A DNA stretch of 64,000 nucleotides, taken from the NCBI GenBank assembly GCA_000328365.1, contig KB311324.1, positions 126,242 through 190,241 of the forward strand. The letters run 5' to 3'. This DNA comes from Capitella teleta. Its lineage: Eukaryota > Annelida > Polychaeta > Capitellidae. The translations under genes were made by a program, and so were the position numbers. Shown piece by piece: positions 49,857-63,105 of this stretch. Within the stretch, counting starts at the first letter, position 1; every line of letters begins with the position of its first letter. The notes under the pieces were generated by a model. The model had not been told where the DNA came from. It did not search any database and was given only the letters and a program-made list of their open reading frames with translations.

Positions 49857-52814
49857 TCGTTAATTAAAGATGTACATAAACCTCATTTTTCTCTAGTTTA
49901 ATGTCCGAAAGAGAGACTGATCGATGCTAAAATTCTATCTGCTTTGTACTATATTACTGATATCTTTAAAATTTACATCACTGTTGTTTTTTTGTGGTTT
50001 TTAAACTTTTTTTGTTATATAGAATGGAGGTATGTTTAGTTCGGAAACACAACAATATTTTAGTAATAGACTTTCCGGAGCTTTTTGGTGGAATTTGACC
50101 TTCAACAAATTCAACAATATTTAATCCAGGTCAGCAGTCTATTGTATAATCCTCCCATCTTGAGCTTATAAGTAAACTCCATGTCAAAATCAGCTGTTCC
50201 AATACAAACTTACAAAACCGTGCCAAATAGATAAATAGAAATATTGTTGAGAAAAATATTGGGTTAAATTTTTTTCCCTCTCATCTTCTCATAATTTATT
50301 GTGTGTATTGTGACATTATTTAATTAACCTGCGGGCGTTGGAATCCGATGCCATCATTAGAGCCACAATGCTAATATGGCGAACGTGATGCATGAGAAGC
50401 GCCATGTGCGGTTGTGTCACGATTGTGATTTGTTTGTGAATTGTTTGATGGACGGAGATGCCGCCTCAGGCAACACGTGACTCGCAAAGCACTTGCTCCC
50501 TTCAACTGATGCAGAGATATCTACATGTATATGCAGTCGCCATTTTGTATCCAGAGATGAGAACTTAATCCGCCATTTTGAGTCCATAATCGGTCCCGAT
50601 TTTTTATTGGAAAACTAGGCCTATACTTACAAAGTATTTATCTTTCATTATTAACAATTTATCATCAACGAAATCGTTGAAATTTCATTTTCTTTACCGT
50701 GTTTATTCACTTCTGCCGTTTTACTCGTTCGTATGCAGTGATGCAATGTTCTCCCCGCTGAAGATAAACTCGTAATTATAATCAGTGAAAAATTCCGTTT
50801 ACCTTTACAAAATCGCCATGTCTATAAACAATGGTATGCAAATGATATGTATGTCGTTCACGTGCGTGCCAATCAAAATCATATAAATTATTAGACTTCA
50901 TCATCAAACAGGTTGAAATGTAAATTCGGTAATGCACAGGTCGCACACACCCGGCGTACAATGCATAATATGTACACTGCATACAACATAAAAACACCAA
51001 CCTTCAAGGCTGATATAATTATATGATCGTCACTCCAAACCAGACGACAGCGAGGGGAGCGAATAAATCTGCGCTCTATATTCCGATTTCGAAACAACGT
51101 TTACTGGCGATGCTTGTACGGCGGCGATTCTATTTTTTCCCTACATGTGTGCGTGACCGGTGTGTGTGACGCCGTGCGTGATCGGTTGCTTAGTTACGGT
51201 AATCGCAGCTGTGTCTACGTCTATTTTGTAATGTTCCGCGTACGTCATGAATTATTTGGAGGAACTTATGACTTACCATAAATGGCATCTTGGGGTGTCA
51301 GCCCTGTCTATTGTGCGACATTCGACACATGTTTGGCTGATTCGGCCAAGCGTTACACCACGTGCTCTCAATCTGAGAAACACGTGTCGTTATTTGTGCG
51401 TGACAACGGAACGTAATACTGAATGCATTGTTTATATGATCCTGTTGTAATTGGCAATTGCAACACCGATCACCCCCCCCCCCCCCCTCCTTTGCAGTGC
51501 ATGCATGTATGTGATTTGGTGTCATATTTATTTGTTGTTCTCAAATGCCATGGCGTGAATCCCACTGCATGCACATGACGTCATAAGAGAATTCTAGTAT
51601 ATATTGGCGTTGCAGCTTTGGGATTTGGGTGATATGCATGTACACGAGATTATGGTACATATCTACAATTACCACCTTGAAGCTTTTTCAATTGCAAATA
51701 GCGACACATGCGCTCAAGCAAAGGGCTGAGATCGACAGCAGAAATGCCCGACGCACTAGTTATAAATAACATTAAATACCCACGCGTGTGCAATGTGTGT
51801 GGTGACTCCCTGGGGGCTGGACACCATTGGATTATAAGCCTTGAATTAGCCAGCATTGCCAAACCGAATCGCAGGTGACGCAGTACATATGTCTATCATC
51901 TATTCGTGCCATAACAGACAAACTATTAATTCAGAAAAACTGCAACCCAAGCAAAAATACCAAAATCCAACCTACATGAGTACATGTACATCAGCACATA
52001 AATCGGCACCAATTAGGCCCATCGCTCACATCCAATAATCCCTAAACAGAGTAATATTTTACAATACAACGTATTGTACAATAGCGGTATCTTAACAACT
52101 ACATTGCAATTTTCAATAGCAGTAGATAAGGAATTGGACTACATATGGATATGAAGGGGCTATTCCTGGGATAATGTTTTCTCCGTAATGAAGAAAATCT
52201 GTTTAAAAGTGGCTCATATCACGTAGAGAGGCTGGCTGGTGGTCTGTGTTGTGCCTTCTCGTCAGACGTGTACTATACAGTTAAGAGTTAATTTCCTATA
52301 CGTTGGAGCTTAGAGCAGCGGACACTGGTGAATTATCGTTTCATCGGGGTCCGTCAACTGCTGGCATGATTTGCGTTCATTCATAGTACATTTACTCTTC
52401 CAGACCCAGCTAAAAAGTTCCTGCTTACCTCTAGGGTTACTGGTAATTATTGTGTATAATTTACCAAATACATGTATAATAGACTTAATGGTGCTCTACT
52501 ATTCTACCGCTTAATACTTTAGGTAGTAGTAAGCACTGACTAATCGTAGTCTTAGTATTAAGTTCTGTATGGAGTTCGTACCGCTGCTTGAGCGTTATGA
52601 TTTCCTTGCGATCAAAGAAGAAAGAATGTACTTTGCTGTGATGCTGGTGCGTTATGGTTACTTAGCAGTTTATTGGTGGTGAACGTTATGATTTTGAACG
52701 TTATGATTGCCCATCTGTTGAATTAATGCACTGTACACATAGCCCCTGTGGAGTGGGTCTAACACCCAGGATTGGTTGTAATATTCTCTCTTTCCTCCAA
52801 CAGGCTGAGTAAAC

Positions 52815-53251
52815 ATGGACCCCAATCACACCAGTCTGCTCGATTACGTTCTCAACGAAAAGAAACTGGTGAGACGCACTAATTAACTGAACTCTTTAAA
52901 TCAGTGCCGATTTTGTTCATTCAGGAAATGCTACAGTCAGCTGACGTCATAGAATACTTGGAGAAAGCCCAGGAGAAGACACAGTTGGAGCAGAGGCTGC
53001 AACCAACGTCATCTTCGGAGGATCAGAAACCAGAAACTGTTTCCACAAGAATCGGGTCGTTTGTGGTGAAACATGGCGTCATGACTTTTGTGGGGAAAGA
53101 AAAAGAGACTGCGGCTGTTCCGTCAGCTGCAGCTGCGAAGAGCGAAGATGAAAGCACTGAGTTGCCATTGAAAGCCAGAGCTGATATCTGGTCAAAGGAA
53201 AATTCTGCTTTTACGTCGGTTGCTAGCCGTGCGGCTAAAAATGCTGAGTGA
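52815..53251 (+). CDS. Unrecognised 126-residue protein, two coding exons
   Basis: The start codon at 52,815 follows a splice acceptor-like CTCCAACAG, so a non-coding first exon probably lies upstream. Coding exons are 52815-52868 and 52925-53251, joined in phase 0 by a 56-bp GT-AG intron like those of gemin5. The protein begins MDPNHTSLLDYVLNEKKL and continues with a predicted amphipathic helix (EMLQSADVIEYLEKAQEK), then a short segment that looks structured (RIGSFVVKHGVMTFVGKE) and an Ala/Ser/Glu-rich tail ending AAKNAE. There is no signal peptide, membrane segment or metal-binding motif. A possible AATAAA signal is at 53,417. The splicing, codon use and compact 3' end make it a real gene, but I do not recognise the family and assign no function. 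Confidence 0.75.
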
Positions 53252-53416
53252 TTGATTTTTGCTTGTTCATTATTCTGCTCATTGTCTTCATCTGTATCCA
53301 TCATTAAATCAATTGTTTGTTTCTTGAGTTAAATGTTTGCTCATTTATATATAATGAAATCTTCATTGAAAAAGAGTTATGTATAAGTTGTTCTGTATGA
53401 AGAGGATTGCATGTCC

Positions 53417-53422
53417 AATAAA
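53417..53422 (+). terminator. Candidate polyadenylation signal of the orphan gene
   Basis: AATAAA about 165 bases after the stop codon; an ATTAAA variant also occurs near 53,304. Confidence 0.5.
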
Positions 53423-53889
53423 TATATACAGTTCAAAATAGAATAAGCGATTTTTGGTCGTCAATCGGGATGTAAGTAACTGAACATATTTTCCTGGAAA
53501 TCGAATGTGAGCTTTCAGGCAACAATCACATTCGCACAGGTGCGATAGCTCATGAGTTTTGTAATGGTTTTCCACGACCAGCGGTTATGCAACTTATGTA
53601 AATCTCAATGCTTCAAACGAGCTCACTCCTAAATGACGTCATTCTTGAAGGGTTCTTTCATCTCCATATACCGTAGTTGTTTGCACTAAAATTGCTAAAT
53701 GTCATAAGTATAATGTCATGAATCAACATGTGAAAGAAAATTAAATACGCTTCTCCCGATAATACGATAAAAAAAGCTGTTGAGGCGTAGATGGAAACCC
53801 GCACAAAAAGCAAATAATATAAGGAATATTATGAAGACAAGGGAAACCAACGGCGAGGGAAGGCAAAGCCTCAGAGAGTGTTGGTGCCG

Positions 53890-53903
53890 GTTGTTATGGC
53901 AAC
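53890..53903. promoter_or_regulatory. RFX X-box consensus overlapping a candidate start codon
   Basis: GTTGTTATGGCAAC is an exact match to GTHNYYATRRNAAC. Its central ATG (53,896) is the start codon of the candidate exon that follows (ATGGCAACC). Confidence 0.35.
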
Positions 53904-54120
53904 CATTGAAGCAACCTCAGTCGCTGAACCAGCAGAACTTAGGTCGAGGCAGCTCTCCAGATTGGCATCACAGGAGCCATCCGAAAATTCGCACGAAATA
54001 GAAATGAAACATTTATCCGACAGAAAATATATTGTAAAATACACATACGGAATCGCTATTGCCTGGTTTCTTGTACGTGATCTCCAGAAAAGACCACAAC
54101 AATACGTGGTCTGCCCTGAT
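53896..54120 (+). CDS. Candidate first exon of an unrecognised gene
   Basis: From ATG at 53,896 the frame is open for 75 codons (MATIEATSVAEPAELRSRQL...) and ends at a good donor, GAT|GTGAGT, in phase 0. The second half (RKYIVKYTYGIAIAWFLVRD) is partly hydrophobic and could be a membrane or buried helix. It lies 0.65 kb downstream of the orphan gene, on the same strand. The next exon was not found in matching phase, so the gene structure is unresolved. Confidence 0.4.
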
Positions 54121-54359
54121 GTGAGTGGTATACAATTATAATGATGAGATAAAGACGTTTTATTGCATGTGGATCGACAAGTCTGGAAGATATGCTATCT
54201 ACATGTATTCAGAGCTAAACTTGTTTTTGCTTTCTTCAATTGTGACCTATCTGTGTTTGCAATCCTGTCAACCATGAGCTTTTCGGGGTAAGTGCTATAG
54301 TCAGTTGCTTTTAGTCCATTGGTAATTCCATGCTTCCACGTTGGAATCTTTTTTTCAAG

Positions 54360-54532
54360 ATTCCTCTCAAGAAAGATTTAGGATTTTAAATGCTTTGGTC
54401 TGCTCCGTATGCAGTGCGTGGGCCAGGGGATGGCGAGACCTCAGAGCGCACATTCCTCATTTTCGCGATCAAATTCTGCAGACTCTTTTGGAGTTCTGTC
54501 AGGAGAAAGCTAGTCTAATGATCTCGATCTCT
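54360..54532 (+). CDS. Candidate internal exon (helical, HEAT-like character)
   Basis: A good acceptor (TTTTTTTCAAG) and a donor (TCT|GTATGT) bound 57 open codons: SSQERFRILNALVCSVCSAW, then ARGWRDLRAHIPHFRDQILQ and TLLEFCQEKASL. The pattern of Leu, Ala and Arg suggests paired amphipathic helices as in HEAT repeats, but no family is recognised. Its entry phase does not fit directly onto the exon ending at 54,120, so at least one exon is missing or the two belong to different transcripts. The donor region is duplicated in tandem 20 bp further on. Confidence 0.4.
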
Positions 54533-54559
54533 GTATGTTAATTTCGATCTCTGTATGTT

Positions 54560-56469
54560 AATTTTGATGGAATTGAACATTTACAATGTACATTGGTATA
54601 AAGTAGCTAGGCCCACAAGGCTTCCAGGGCGAGATCTCTTCTCGATAAAAATTTCTATCTTGCATTCCTTGCATCATCCTGATATTGTAGACTATTTGTA
54701 GGAGTACTTAGTCCAAATTACCGCCCCTCCCTCCCAGTTCCCTTCCCCCCCATATATGAGCAGTACTCCTTGCTTTGATACGAATCGGTCTCATTAGCTA
54801 TAATGACATAATATTTACTCGTATGATTTGCACTGCTTCCTTTCCTCTCAAACATGCAATATCCAGACCTCATAAATGCTGCCGTCAGCAATAAAAGATT
54901 AAGCACCACCTTTATACATGCATATAGCATATGCCCGTAAATGCATGCCCATTTTAATAATTAATTGGGTAACTAATAATCTGTATATTGTTGTAGTTAT
55001 GGGCTAAAAACGTGCTTTTATCTTCTGAAGAGCAGTCGACAATATTGTCATGTTTGTTTTCATCGGTCTATACGTTTCTCCATAACGCTCATCCGATTTT
55101 TGCTCAATCAGATAATGTTCAGTTGATTGATTACTCATAATATTCAGACGAAACAATTTGCTTGGTACCGACATCTTCAAGCACCTGAGTGGTCCAGTGA
55201 AAATTTAGGGGAGCGGAGTGTTCTCAGTGACATAGAATCACAGTATACAAGTAACAACAAACTATTTCACTGACTCGCCTGCTCCGATATTTCTAGGCGG
55301 ATATCATCATTGAATATGCATCTGGTATCTGTCTATATGCAGACTATAAAATAGTCTTAAACAATTTCGCTCTTTTAATCCGAAATCAATCGTTCGGTTA
55401 ACTGTTTACGTTATTATGTTGTGTTTAAACTTTCTCCGATCATTGCTAATGTTGCTTTTAAAAAATTAGCTTCAAAGTCAAGATCAACAAAACTTTCAAA
55501 GCCCCATCACCGACCCAATTACTCAAGTGTGTAACGTAAGGAGGAGCATATGAGCTCAGTGACCCACACGCGATACGGTGATTATCGCAGTATGGGTCTG
55601 CTTTAACTGTTAAGCTTTGTAATTATGATCAGTTATGATTCATAAACAACAATTGATAAGTCAGTAAATACATGTGTAGTCGGACACAATGGTATTGCGT
55701 TCCTAGGTAATTTGAGTCACCGCTGTAATATTATTCAAAAGTGGCATCAAATTACATTTTGCTAAGCAGGTTGGATTGTAGAGAGCTCATAGAATTACCT
55801 TTTACATCGACTGAAAAGAAAACTGTTGATCCGAAAAGGTTCACGTCAGTTGAAGAGAACGAAACATAACACTAACTGTGAAAGATGCAACGTGGTTTAT
55901 GCTACAGATCGCTGAACATGGGCTGAACATCTGGATGAGATGTTATGTCTTACCACGGGATTAAACCATGAGGGCTGCAATGAATATTAGTATTCAATGA
56001 ATTCGGGGAAAATCTGTGATTTTGATTGAATAATAATAATTATATCAGGTACATATATGTATGCTACAGAGATAATAGCATATGAGCCATTATTTGTCCG
56101 TAGCGAATTCGACAGTAATAAAAGAGCCAATAAATATATTAACCCCATCTTGCTGAAGACAGCAGAATGATAATGTGGCGAATTTGAATTAAATTGGACA
56201 AACAATCAAACTTACTATGGCAAGAAGCAAAGATATTGAGAATATTATTATGGAAGAAACCGTTTGTGGGTCAATCCGGGACATGTAATGTAATTATGGG
56301 CGATAAGTACTCTAGCTAACAAGTTCTTTTGAACTGAGCTCCATAGAAATTTTGAGCTTTAATGGTTTTAAATGGACCAGGAAAAAAAAAAATTAAAAAT
56401 TAAGTACATACTTTGCCAGGCGTATTATACACGTAAAGTACAATTAAAATTACGAAAACTAATTGCCTC

Positions 56470-56506
<37 letters not shown>

Positions 56507-59500
56507 TCTCATTTTTTTTTTCTGTCTTCGTTGTTTTTCTTCGTGTACATAATTAAAATCAAAACTTATTTCGCTTTCTGTTAATATGTTCTTATAATTA
56601 TGTGTATAATGTTATGAACTAATGATTATGTTTATAAATTAATTAAACGACAAACAAGGACATACAGGTTAGTCATATGACTAATTACGTAAGAGACACT
56701 CAAGTGTAAGAATAAGTATTGCCGAATGAAGCCATATACGCATAATTCGTGTATTATATTATTAGATAAAAATGAGATTTGAATCACCATTTACGATTTG
56801 GATATGTTGTTGGTTATTGGTTTCAACGATAATTCAGCAAGACGGCCGAGGGCATCATTCGTTTGCATGCGTTCATCGATCAATCTAAAAAGTTGACAGA
56901 TTCACCACAATTTGTGAAGAATATCCTTGGTAAACAAATTTGAACACCATAGACTATGAGTATTTTTATTTTATTTTTTTCTGTGGACGAAAGTTAGGAA
57001 TTCTATAACGCATAATATTATGTACTCTTCTTTATAGCGAGGATGAGAGGGGTCGTAAAATCGGTTTATTTTATATTGACTTTTTCAGGGAATGACCCTG
57101 GATATATAATATAGAATGAAATGGGCTATCCCGTTTAATCTAATACATTTACAATGCATTTTCAGCATCAACTTCGTAGCTTGGCAAAATAAGATATGTT
57201 TGGGGGTTGAGTGCAGATAGTTTAATTCAAAGTAAGTCAGACGACCGACCGCCTTGTAAACCGGTTGTAAACTTGCAATATTATGTTCGAGGCTCGAAAA
57301 ATCGTCATTTGAACTTATTTAAAACATTTTCATCACCGCGGATTTCGTTTGCCAAAGTCAACAAAACCTTAATTTCTTTGCCTGTTATGCTCGAGGTGAA
57401 AATAAAACCCCGGCGAGGGTACATCTAGACCAAGTTTATAGTACACGTGTAATACCTTCTGTCCATCTTAGATAATCGTCCGGTAAACAACGGAACAAAT
57501 GTCTGTAGTACACCGTACACCATACACCGAAACAACATAACTATTAAGTATTTCGGAACAAATGAATACGTTCACCGTATCGAGTAGAAATTCGAAAAAC
57601 CAAACAAACGGAACAAAATTTTAGCTAAGTTGAAGAATTAATGAGAATGCATTTTGCATACGGTGAACGTAATCATGATATGAATTGTTGACATTCATGC
57701 ATTTGTCCCGAAATACTCAATTAACAGTCAGGTCAAAAGAGAGATCAAGAATACTCAGATACCAATGGTGCATAATAATACACAAGGCACTTTTAATTTA
57801 GACCTGGATGGTTGTACACACCGGTTGATTTGAGAGGATATCAAACGTTTCTCAATTCACTATTAATTGGATTAAAAAGTAACTATGCAAAATTACTCTT
57901 GTGCCTACATGATAACTTGAAGAGTATTGAATGGTAATGGACTCACGTTGGAGAAGATGGTTCGATCTCGACATTTTCCATAATTAATTCGATCAAATTA
58001 TCCAGAATTATATTCCACATATAACATCGAATCCATGAGATTTTTTATTTTTATTTTTTTTCTGCTTCTCTCTTGCAATGCCCTGAAGTTTCGCTTTTTT
58101 CAACTCTGAACGAGTTTATAAAAACGAAGCGTCCAATTAAGTCTAAGTCCTGCGAAACTCTGCGGCACATATCGGGCATCGAGAGGCTTTAATCGGTTGA
58201 CTGCAGGTCAGGTGAATTGGCTAGAAATGGTGACAAACGAATCCAAGCAATAGAAACCACATCGGAACGTATGTTGTATACACTAATTAGATTACTGTAC
58301 TCTTACCAGTTTGAATACTGTACAGTGCACGAGCTGCTGCTAAATATAGACGCACTGCCACAATATCGACATTGCATGTATGCACGTACAGTGTTTAGTG
58401 CGGTCGAAGGTGCACCTAATGATTTATAGCGTAAAGTGGTCGCTTCGAAATTGACTGACGTTACTTAACTTCTTTCTTCTCATTATTCTTTCTAAATGAG
58501 AATACTTGTATAATAGAACATCCGGGATTTTCACAATCGTCCGAATGTGTAGAGTACATTTTGCCTGGATCACATTCCACACAAAGAGTCGACATTCAGC
58601 CATTTCAGCGTCTTGTACAATTGCACGTATACTAAACTAACCGCATGATTTCTTTTGCTACTTAATACATTAAATAAATGATTATATCCTCGGATATTTC
58701 AAATTCTCGGCTGAGTGCCACGAGGTCTCGTGACGAGTGATCCATTGCATTCATCGTGTCTCAGCACGCCCATCTCCAATGCTTCAGACGAAATGGACTT
58801 ACATTTGTATGACGTCCCATTGCAATCCTTTGATTTACCTGAGGATTTTGTGGCATCAGTTTTGCCAAGATGCAATCAAGCATACTGAGTATACAGCGTA
58901 GGCCTATATGTTTGTTAGCGGTGTACATTGCACGAGCGCGTGTACACGACAACATGTAATAATTATGTTTCCCTTTAATTTGATTTCCTTAATTAGTCCA
59001 GTAATGCACTCTTCAGCTGTACTTCCAATAAAACAAATAGAAGAACCAACCATAAATGTAAATGCATAAACATTCACTTTCCTGGCAATCGAATGGCCCT
59101 GTATTGCAATGGGTCATCAACTGCATTTAAAGTGGCATTACAGTTTACAATCAGAGATCTCACAATTTGTCCGATTACGCGACTTCACTGCCCATTTTTT
59201 CGCAAGAGGGTGTTACGCCGTCCAGCGCCCCTGAGCCTCAGTCAGCCGCTTAATAGCGATGAACCCATAGCGACACATCTCTGTATCGACCAGCGAAGCG
59301 CTCAGGTGAACAAATAGCAAGATATGTAGTTCTTCTATGCTGTGAACTACCTACCAGTGGCCCTTTCCACTCGATCGCTGCAACGTATACCGGTGTATGA
59401 CCTATTGCACCAAATATATTGCATTATATTTTATGTATAGTTTTGGCATCGAATAACTAGATAGAGAAGTATTTTTTACCATGCAACCCACCTCCCCCGC

Positions 59501-59532
<32 letters not shown>

Positions 59533-60600
59533 GCACATTAAATATGACATGGCCAAATACAAATAAATTGCGAATAAATAGATATGACAACACTGGTCGA
59601 TAGAGAGTCTACTATACAGGATTCACCAATATTAAAATCGAGAGAAGGCTCCAATTATGAACCCAAAATGGCGCGCGAATCCCCATTTAGCGATACTGTG
59701 ATGATGAAGGATGCCTACAACTGAAGAGATACAAATATGGATTCGTATAAAGTCACATTGGTTAACACTGGAAGTCCTTTTCTCCAGATGCAGACCCATA
59801 CTGATAATAGGGAAAATAATGCCAAATTCCATGTAAGAAAGAATGGAAAGATATAATATGTGGTCTTCCACAGCAAAACCGGTGATATGCCGCAGATTTA
59901 ACTGTTTGAGATCGTGCATTGGCGTAATACAGGGGGTTAAACTGAGTATATCGGTACAAAAAAAAAAACAAAACAAAACAATTATCTCCATTATTCCCAG
60001 AAATAAGGCTTTTTTATACAGCGATCATCACAAATGGGATAATTGTGTTTGAAGTTAGTTGGTACATGTAATTACAATCACGCGGTCATATACGGTTAAG
60101 CACCGGTCTCCTTTCTCGCTCTCTCGTTGGTTGGTGTTTTAATGTATGCAGTCCACGTTACTTTAGTAATTAGAATGAAGAGAAACTAAGCTTTGCGTTG
60201 ACGTAAAATGTTTGCGGGTGTCGTTGCAACGAAGGACGCCAAGTGACGGTAATTAGTGCATTGTTCTGGTCTAAATGGTGATTTTTTTTATGGCAGAGAT
60301 CATCTTAATGATCAATTAAATGTGATTTTTCATTATATAAAATTATGATTTAGTACAATAACAATTTACACTTAAATCAATGAAATATACCCAGCATACA
60401 TATTTATCACTTGAATCTCAGCAGAGCGCTCTGCAACATATCGCTTGTTTGTTTTGCCATGGAGCATACCATATTAGCACTGGAGATCATAATTATAATA
60501 ATTATTAAAGGGTCTATAACTAGCATCGTGTAGCGCTAACTTAACGAAATTTTAATTCGTCATTCTTACAATATGTAAACCGTTTCCAAAGGAACAAAGG
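54560..60600. other. Gene-poor stretch
   Basis: Six kilobases of AT-rich sequence without a recognisable exon, RNA gene or transposon protein. It has homopolymer tracts: T at about 56,478-56,511 and A at about 59,502-59,531, which could be retroposon tails. Any further exons of the candidate gene at 53,896-54,532 would be here, but I cannot point to them. Confidence 0.5.
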
Positions 60601-62254
60601 AGGCTGAATCAACAAGGTGTGGCTGCATAGATCTGTGGCAGAGCTTCTTGCATGCACGAGGCCTCCTTATCTCAACCTCTCCCGTACTGGACCCCAGCTA
60701 GGGATTATCCCGGGCAGTTATAAACTCGATCACCTCTGAATAAAATCAGTTCTTCCGTAGCAACTTCCTCGGTCGTTTCATTTTCTTTCCTTTCGACCTG
60801 TGATCACACTGGTGACCCCGATATGGAGAAACAAGCAAACAACTCAGGATCCAGTTCAACCGTCTCAGAAGCTGTCTCGACGGTCTGGCTGAAACTCCCG
60901 CCGCCATGGATCGGAGACATCGAATCCAGGTTCTACCGAGTGGAAGCTCAATTTACCATTTGTGCAATCACAAACAAAACAACCAGGTTATACCACGTGG
61001 GTGCAGTGCTCAACTCAGACGTCGCAGCTACTCACGTTTCGATCGCAAGGCAACAAAGTGTCAACAACAACATTGCGCGTGGACGTCGGGAAACGTCATA
61101 CTGCATGGACAAGCAGCAGTGCGAGCTGTTGGTCCGCAGCATCGCTGATCGTGTGGTTAGATAAATGCGAATTTGGATAATCAGAAATGAAATTTATGGG
61201 TCATCATATCTCGGCGGAGGGGTGCTACCCCCGCCCCGCCAAAGCCTGCAACATTAGGGATTTCGCACGTCCAACTAGAGTAAAAGATTTGCAACGACTT
61301 CTCTGAGTGATTAACTATACTCTCGCCTCATCACTCGTCGTGCCTCTATCGTGCAGCCTCTTTACAGCTGATTTAATGCGATGGAAACGCCAGAAGCACG
61401 TGCTTGAATGGACGCCCAAGATGTCAACCGCTTTCGCCACGGTGAAAAACTCATTAGCAAACGCAACTCTCCTCGGCCACCCATTACCCGATGCAAGCAT
61501 TGCTTTATCTACCGATGCCTCTAATCCAGGGGTCGCAGCGTCATTAGAGCAACGGACTAATCGAGGCTGGCACTGGGCCAGTCTTCAGTCGCCAGCTGAC
61601 CAACACAGAGAAGAAATACTATGTTTCTGATCGGGAGTTTTATCCGTTTATCTCGCCGTTTGTCATGTCCGTTTCCTCATTGAGGGTTCTCCATCTTCAC
61701 GGACCATCGCCCATCAGTGGATGTTACGGGCAAACAATCAGAACCGTGGTCCGCTAGACAGCAGCGCCACGTAGCTTTCATCAGTGAATACTCCGCCGAT
61801 ATTCATCATATCGCCGGAAAAGAGAACCTGGTCGCTGATTGCCTCTAGAGCACCGTCACATGTCCCATGTGACAGCATTAGCATCGGGTTTGATTACTCA
61901 GCAATCGCAGCATCTCAAAAGACCAGTGAGGACGTCCAGGCGTACAAAACGGCCATTACCCGACTCCGGCTGATGACCATGCTAGCAAACGATGGCCCTG
62001 AGCTGCTCATCACAACTGCACAAGAGACCACTTATCCCGCCTTGTTTCCGACGCAAGGTGTTCGTGGATTATCTCACCCCGAGTGCTCGCGTTACTCGTG
62101 ATTTGCAAGTGTTATGTTTGGCACAATATGAACCGTGAAACCTTGCGTTGGTGTCATGAATGTTTGCACTGTTAAACATCCAAGATCCACAGCCAGTAAA
62201 GAGCTCCTGTACAGAGTGCCACCCAAAGACTCTCTATTTCTTCAGCGCAGAAGT

Positions 62255-62447
62255 CATGGAATCAGGGTTACCTAAGGAGTCATCCATCTCTGACCTGGAT
62301 GACAGAGTCATGAACAATATTATAAGACTTTTTCGTGAAATTATGTGCCACCATGAATGCTTCTTGTTCTTGGAGAAATTAAAAATTAATTGTACCGGCA
62401 AAGGAAAGGCTTTGCGAGTCAAGCTCGCAGACAAGAGAACATTATAG
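62255..62447 (+). other. Plus-strand open frame inside the P-type element
   Basis: MESGLPKESSISDLDDRVMN continues for 64 residues to a stop at 62,447 (ending VKLADKRTL), and AATAAA occurs near 62,520. It runs against the THAP-like coding strand. It has some coding character but no family I recognise; it may be the 3' end of captured sequence or a chance frame. Confidence 0.3.
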
Positions 62448-62579
62448 ATTTATAACCACATTTTCCCATCATTTATCATTATTATTTTTTCACATTATTT
62501 ATTTGATGGGATTTTTGAAATAAAGCAGAAATCAAAAAGATAATAATTTTGTCTTTCTTTCATTCTTTTTTATTGTGTG

Positions 62580-62603
62580 AAAAAAAAAAAAAAAAAAAAA
62601 AAG
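62580..62603. repeat. Poly-A tract
   Basis: About 23 A residues, 60 bases after an AATAAA hexamer, inside the P-type element. Confidence 0.9.
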
Positions 62604-62914
62604 ATGTAATAAAAAGTGATCAATCAGTTTTCGTAGTCCTCCTCTTGATGGGGCTTGAAGAGAGGACAACTGGATCTGTTATCCTTTTGGATTCTCTTGT
62701 GTTGCCCTTTGCGGGCATCTGCAAAGCCAAGCATCGTTGGATCCGCAGCTTGTTTTCTTGCTAACTGCAAATGTAGATATTTGTTTATAATTATATATAC
62801 ATCTAGGCACAAAGCAATAGTCAACTAAGGTCATGCATATGAAATAACATGAATATTTGTACCGAAATTTAAATAACTCACCCGAACTGGAACAAGATTG
62901 GGTTGGGTTTTCAT

Positions 62915-63105
62915 ATGTAATGGTGCTTGCGTGATTTCATCTTAAGTTTTTCATGTGCATGAGAATTCTCTCCCAAGAGATGGAACAAGAGAACTCCTCC
63001 ACTGCTGATCTTTGATCCTCAAAATATCGTGAAAGGAGATGATCTTAGTGGCTCTTCGGCGATTGAGGCTACAGCCATGCACCCCGCAATTCTCCCCCAT
63101 GATTG
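62915..63105 (-). pseudogene. THAP-like zinc-finger fragment inside the P-type element
   Basis: On the minus strand, MGENCGVHGCSLNRRR starts a C-x4-C pair, followed by ISFHDILRIKDQQWRSSLVP and a third Cys 38 residues after the second. This is the C-x(2-4)-C-x(35-53)-C spacing of THAP domains, used by P transposases to bind their own ends. The final His is not in frame: the codon after the Cys-Thr pair is a stop, so the finger is incomplete as read. Further down the same strand, 62,886 on (a GTGAGT donor) and 62,624-62,769 (LARKQAADPTMLGFADARKG and on, after a TTTGCAG acceptor) look like two later exons, though no known domain is seen in them. Confidence 0.45.

Larger units (their letters stand above)
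47420..52800. other. Region between dph3 and the 126-residue orphan gene
   Basis: Besides the MITE at 48,206-48,905 I see no gene in these 5.4 kb. An X-box match lies at 49,843 and a poly-C run at 51,471-51,488. The right end should hold the promoter and 5' UTR exon(s) of the orphan gene, since an acceptor-like TTTCCTCCAACAG stands just before its start codon. Confidence 0.5.

Noticed and set aside
51471-51488. Poly-C run as a possible i-motif/G-quadruplex regulatory site
   Set aside because: A single homopolymer in otherwise featureless sequence; no nearby gene start supports a role.
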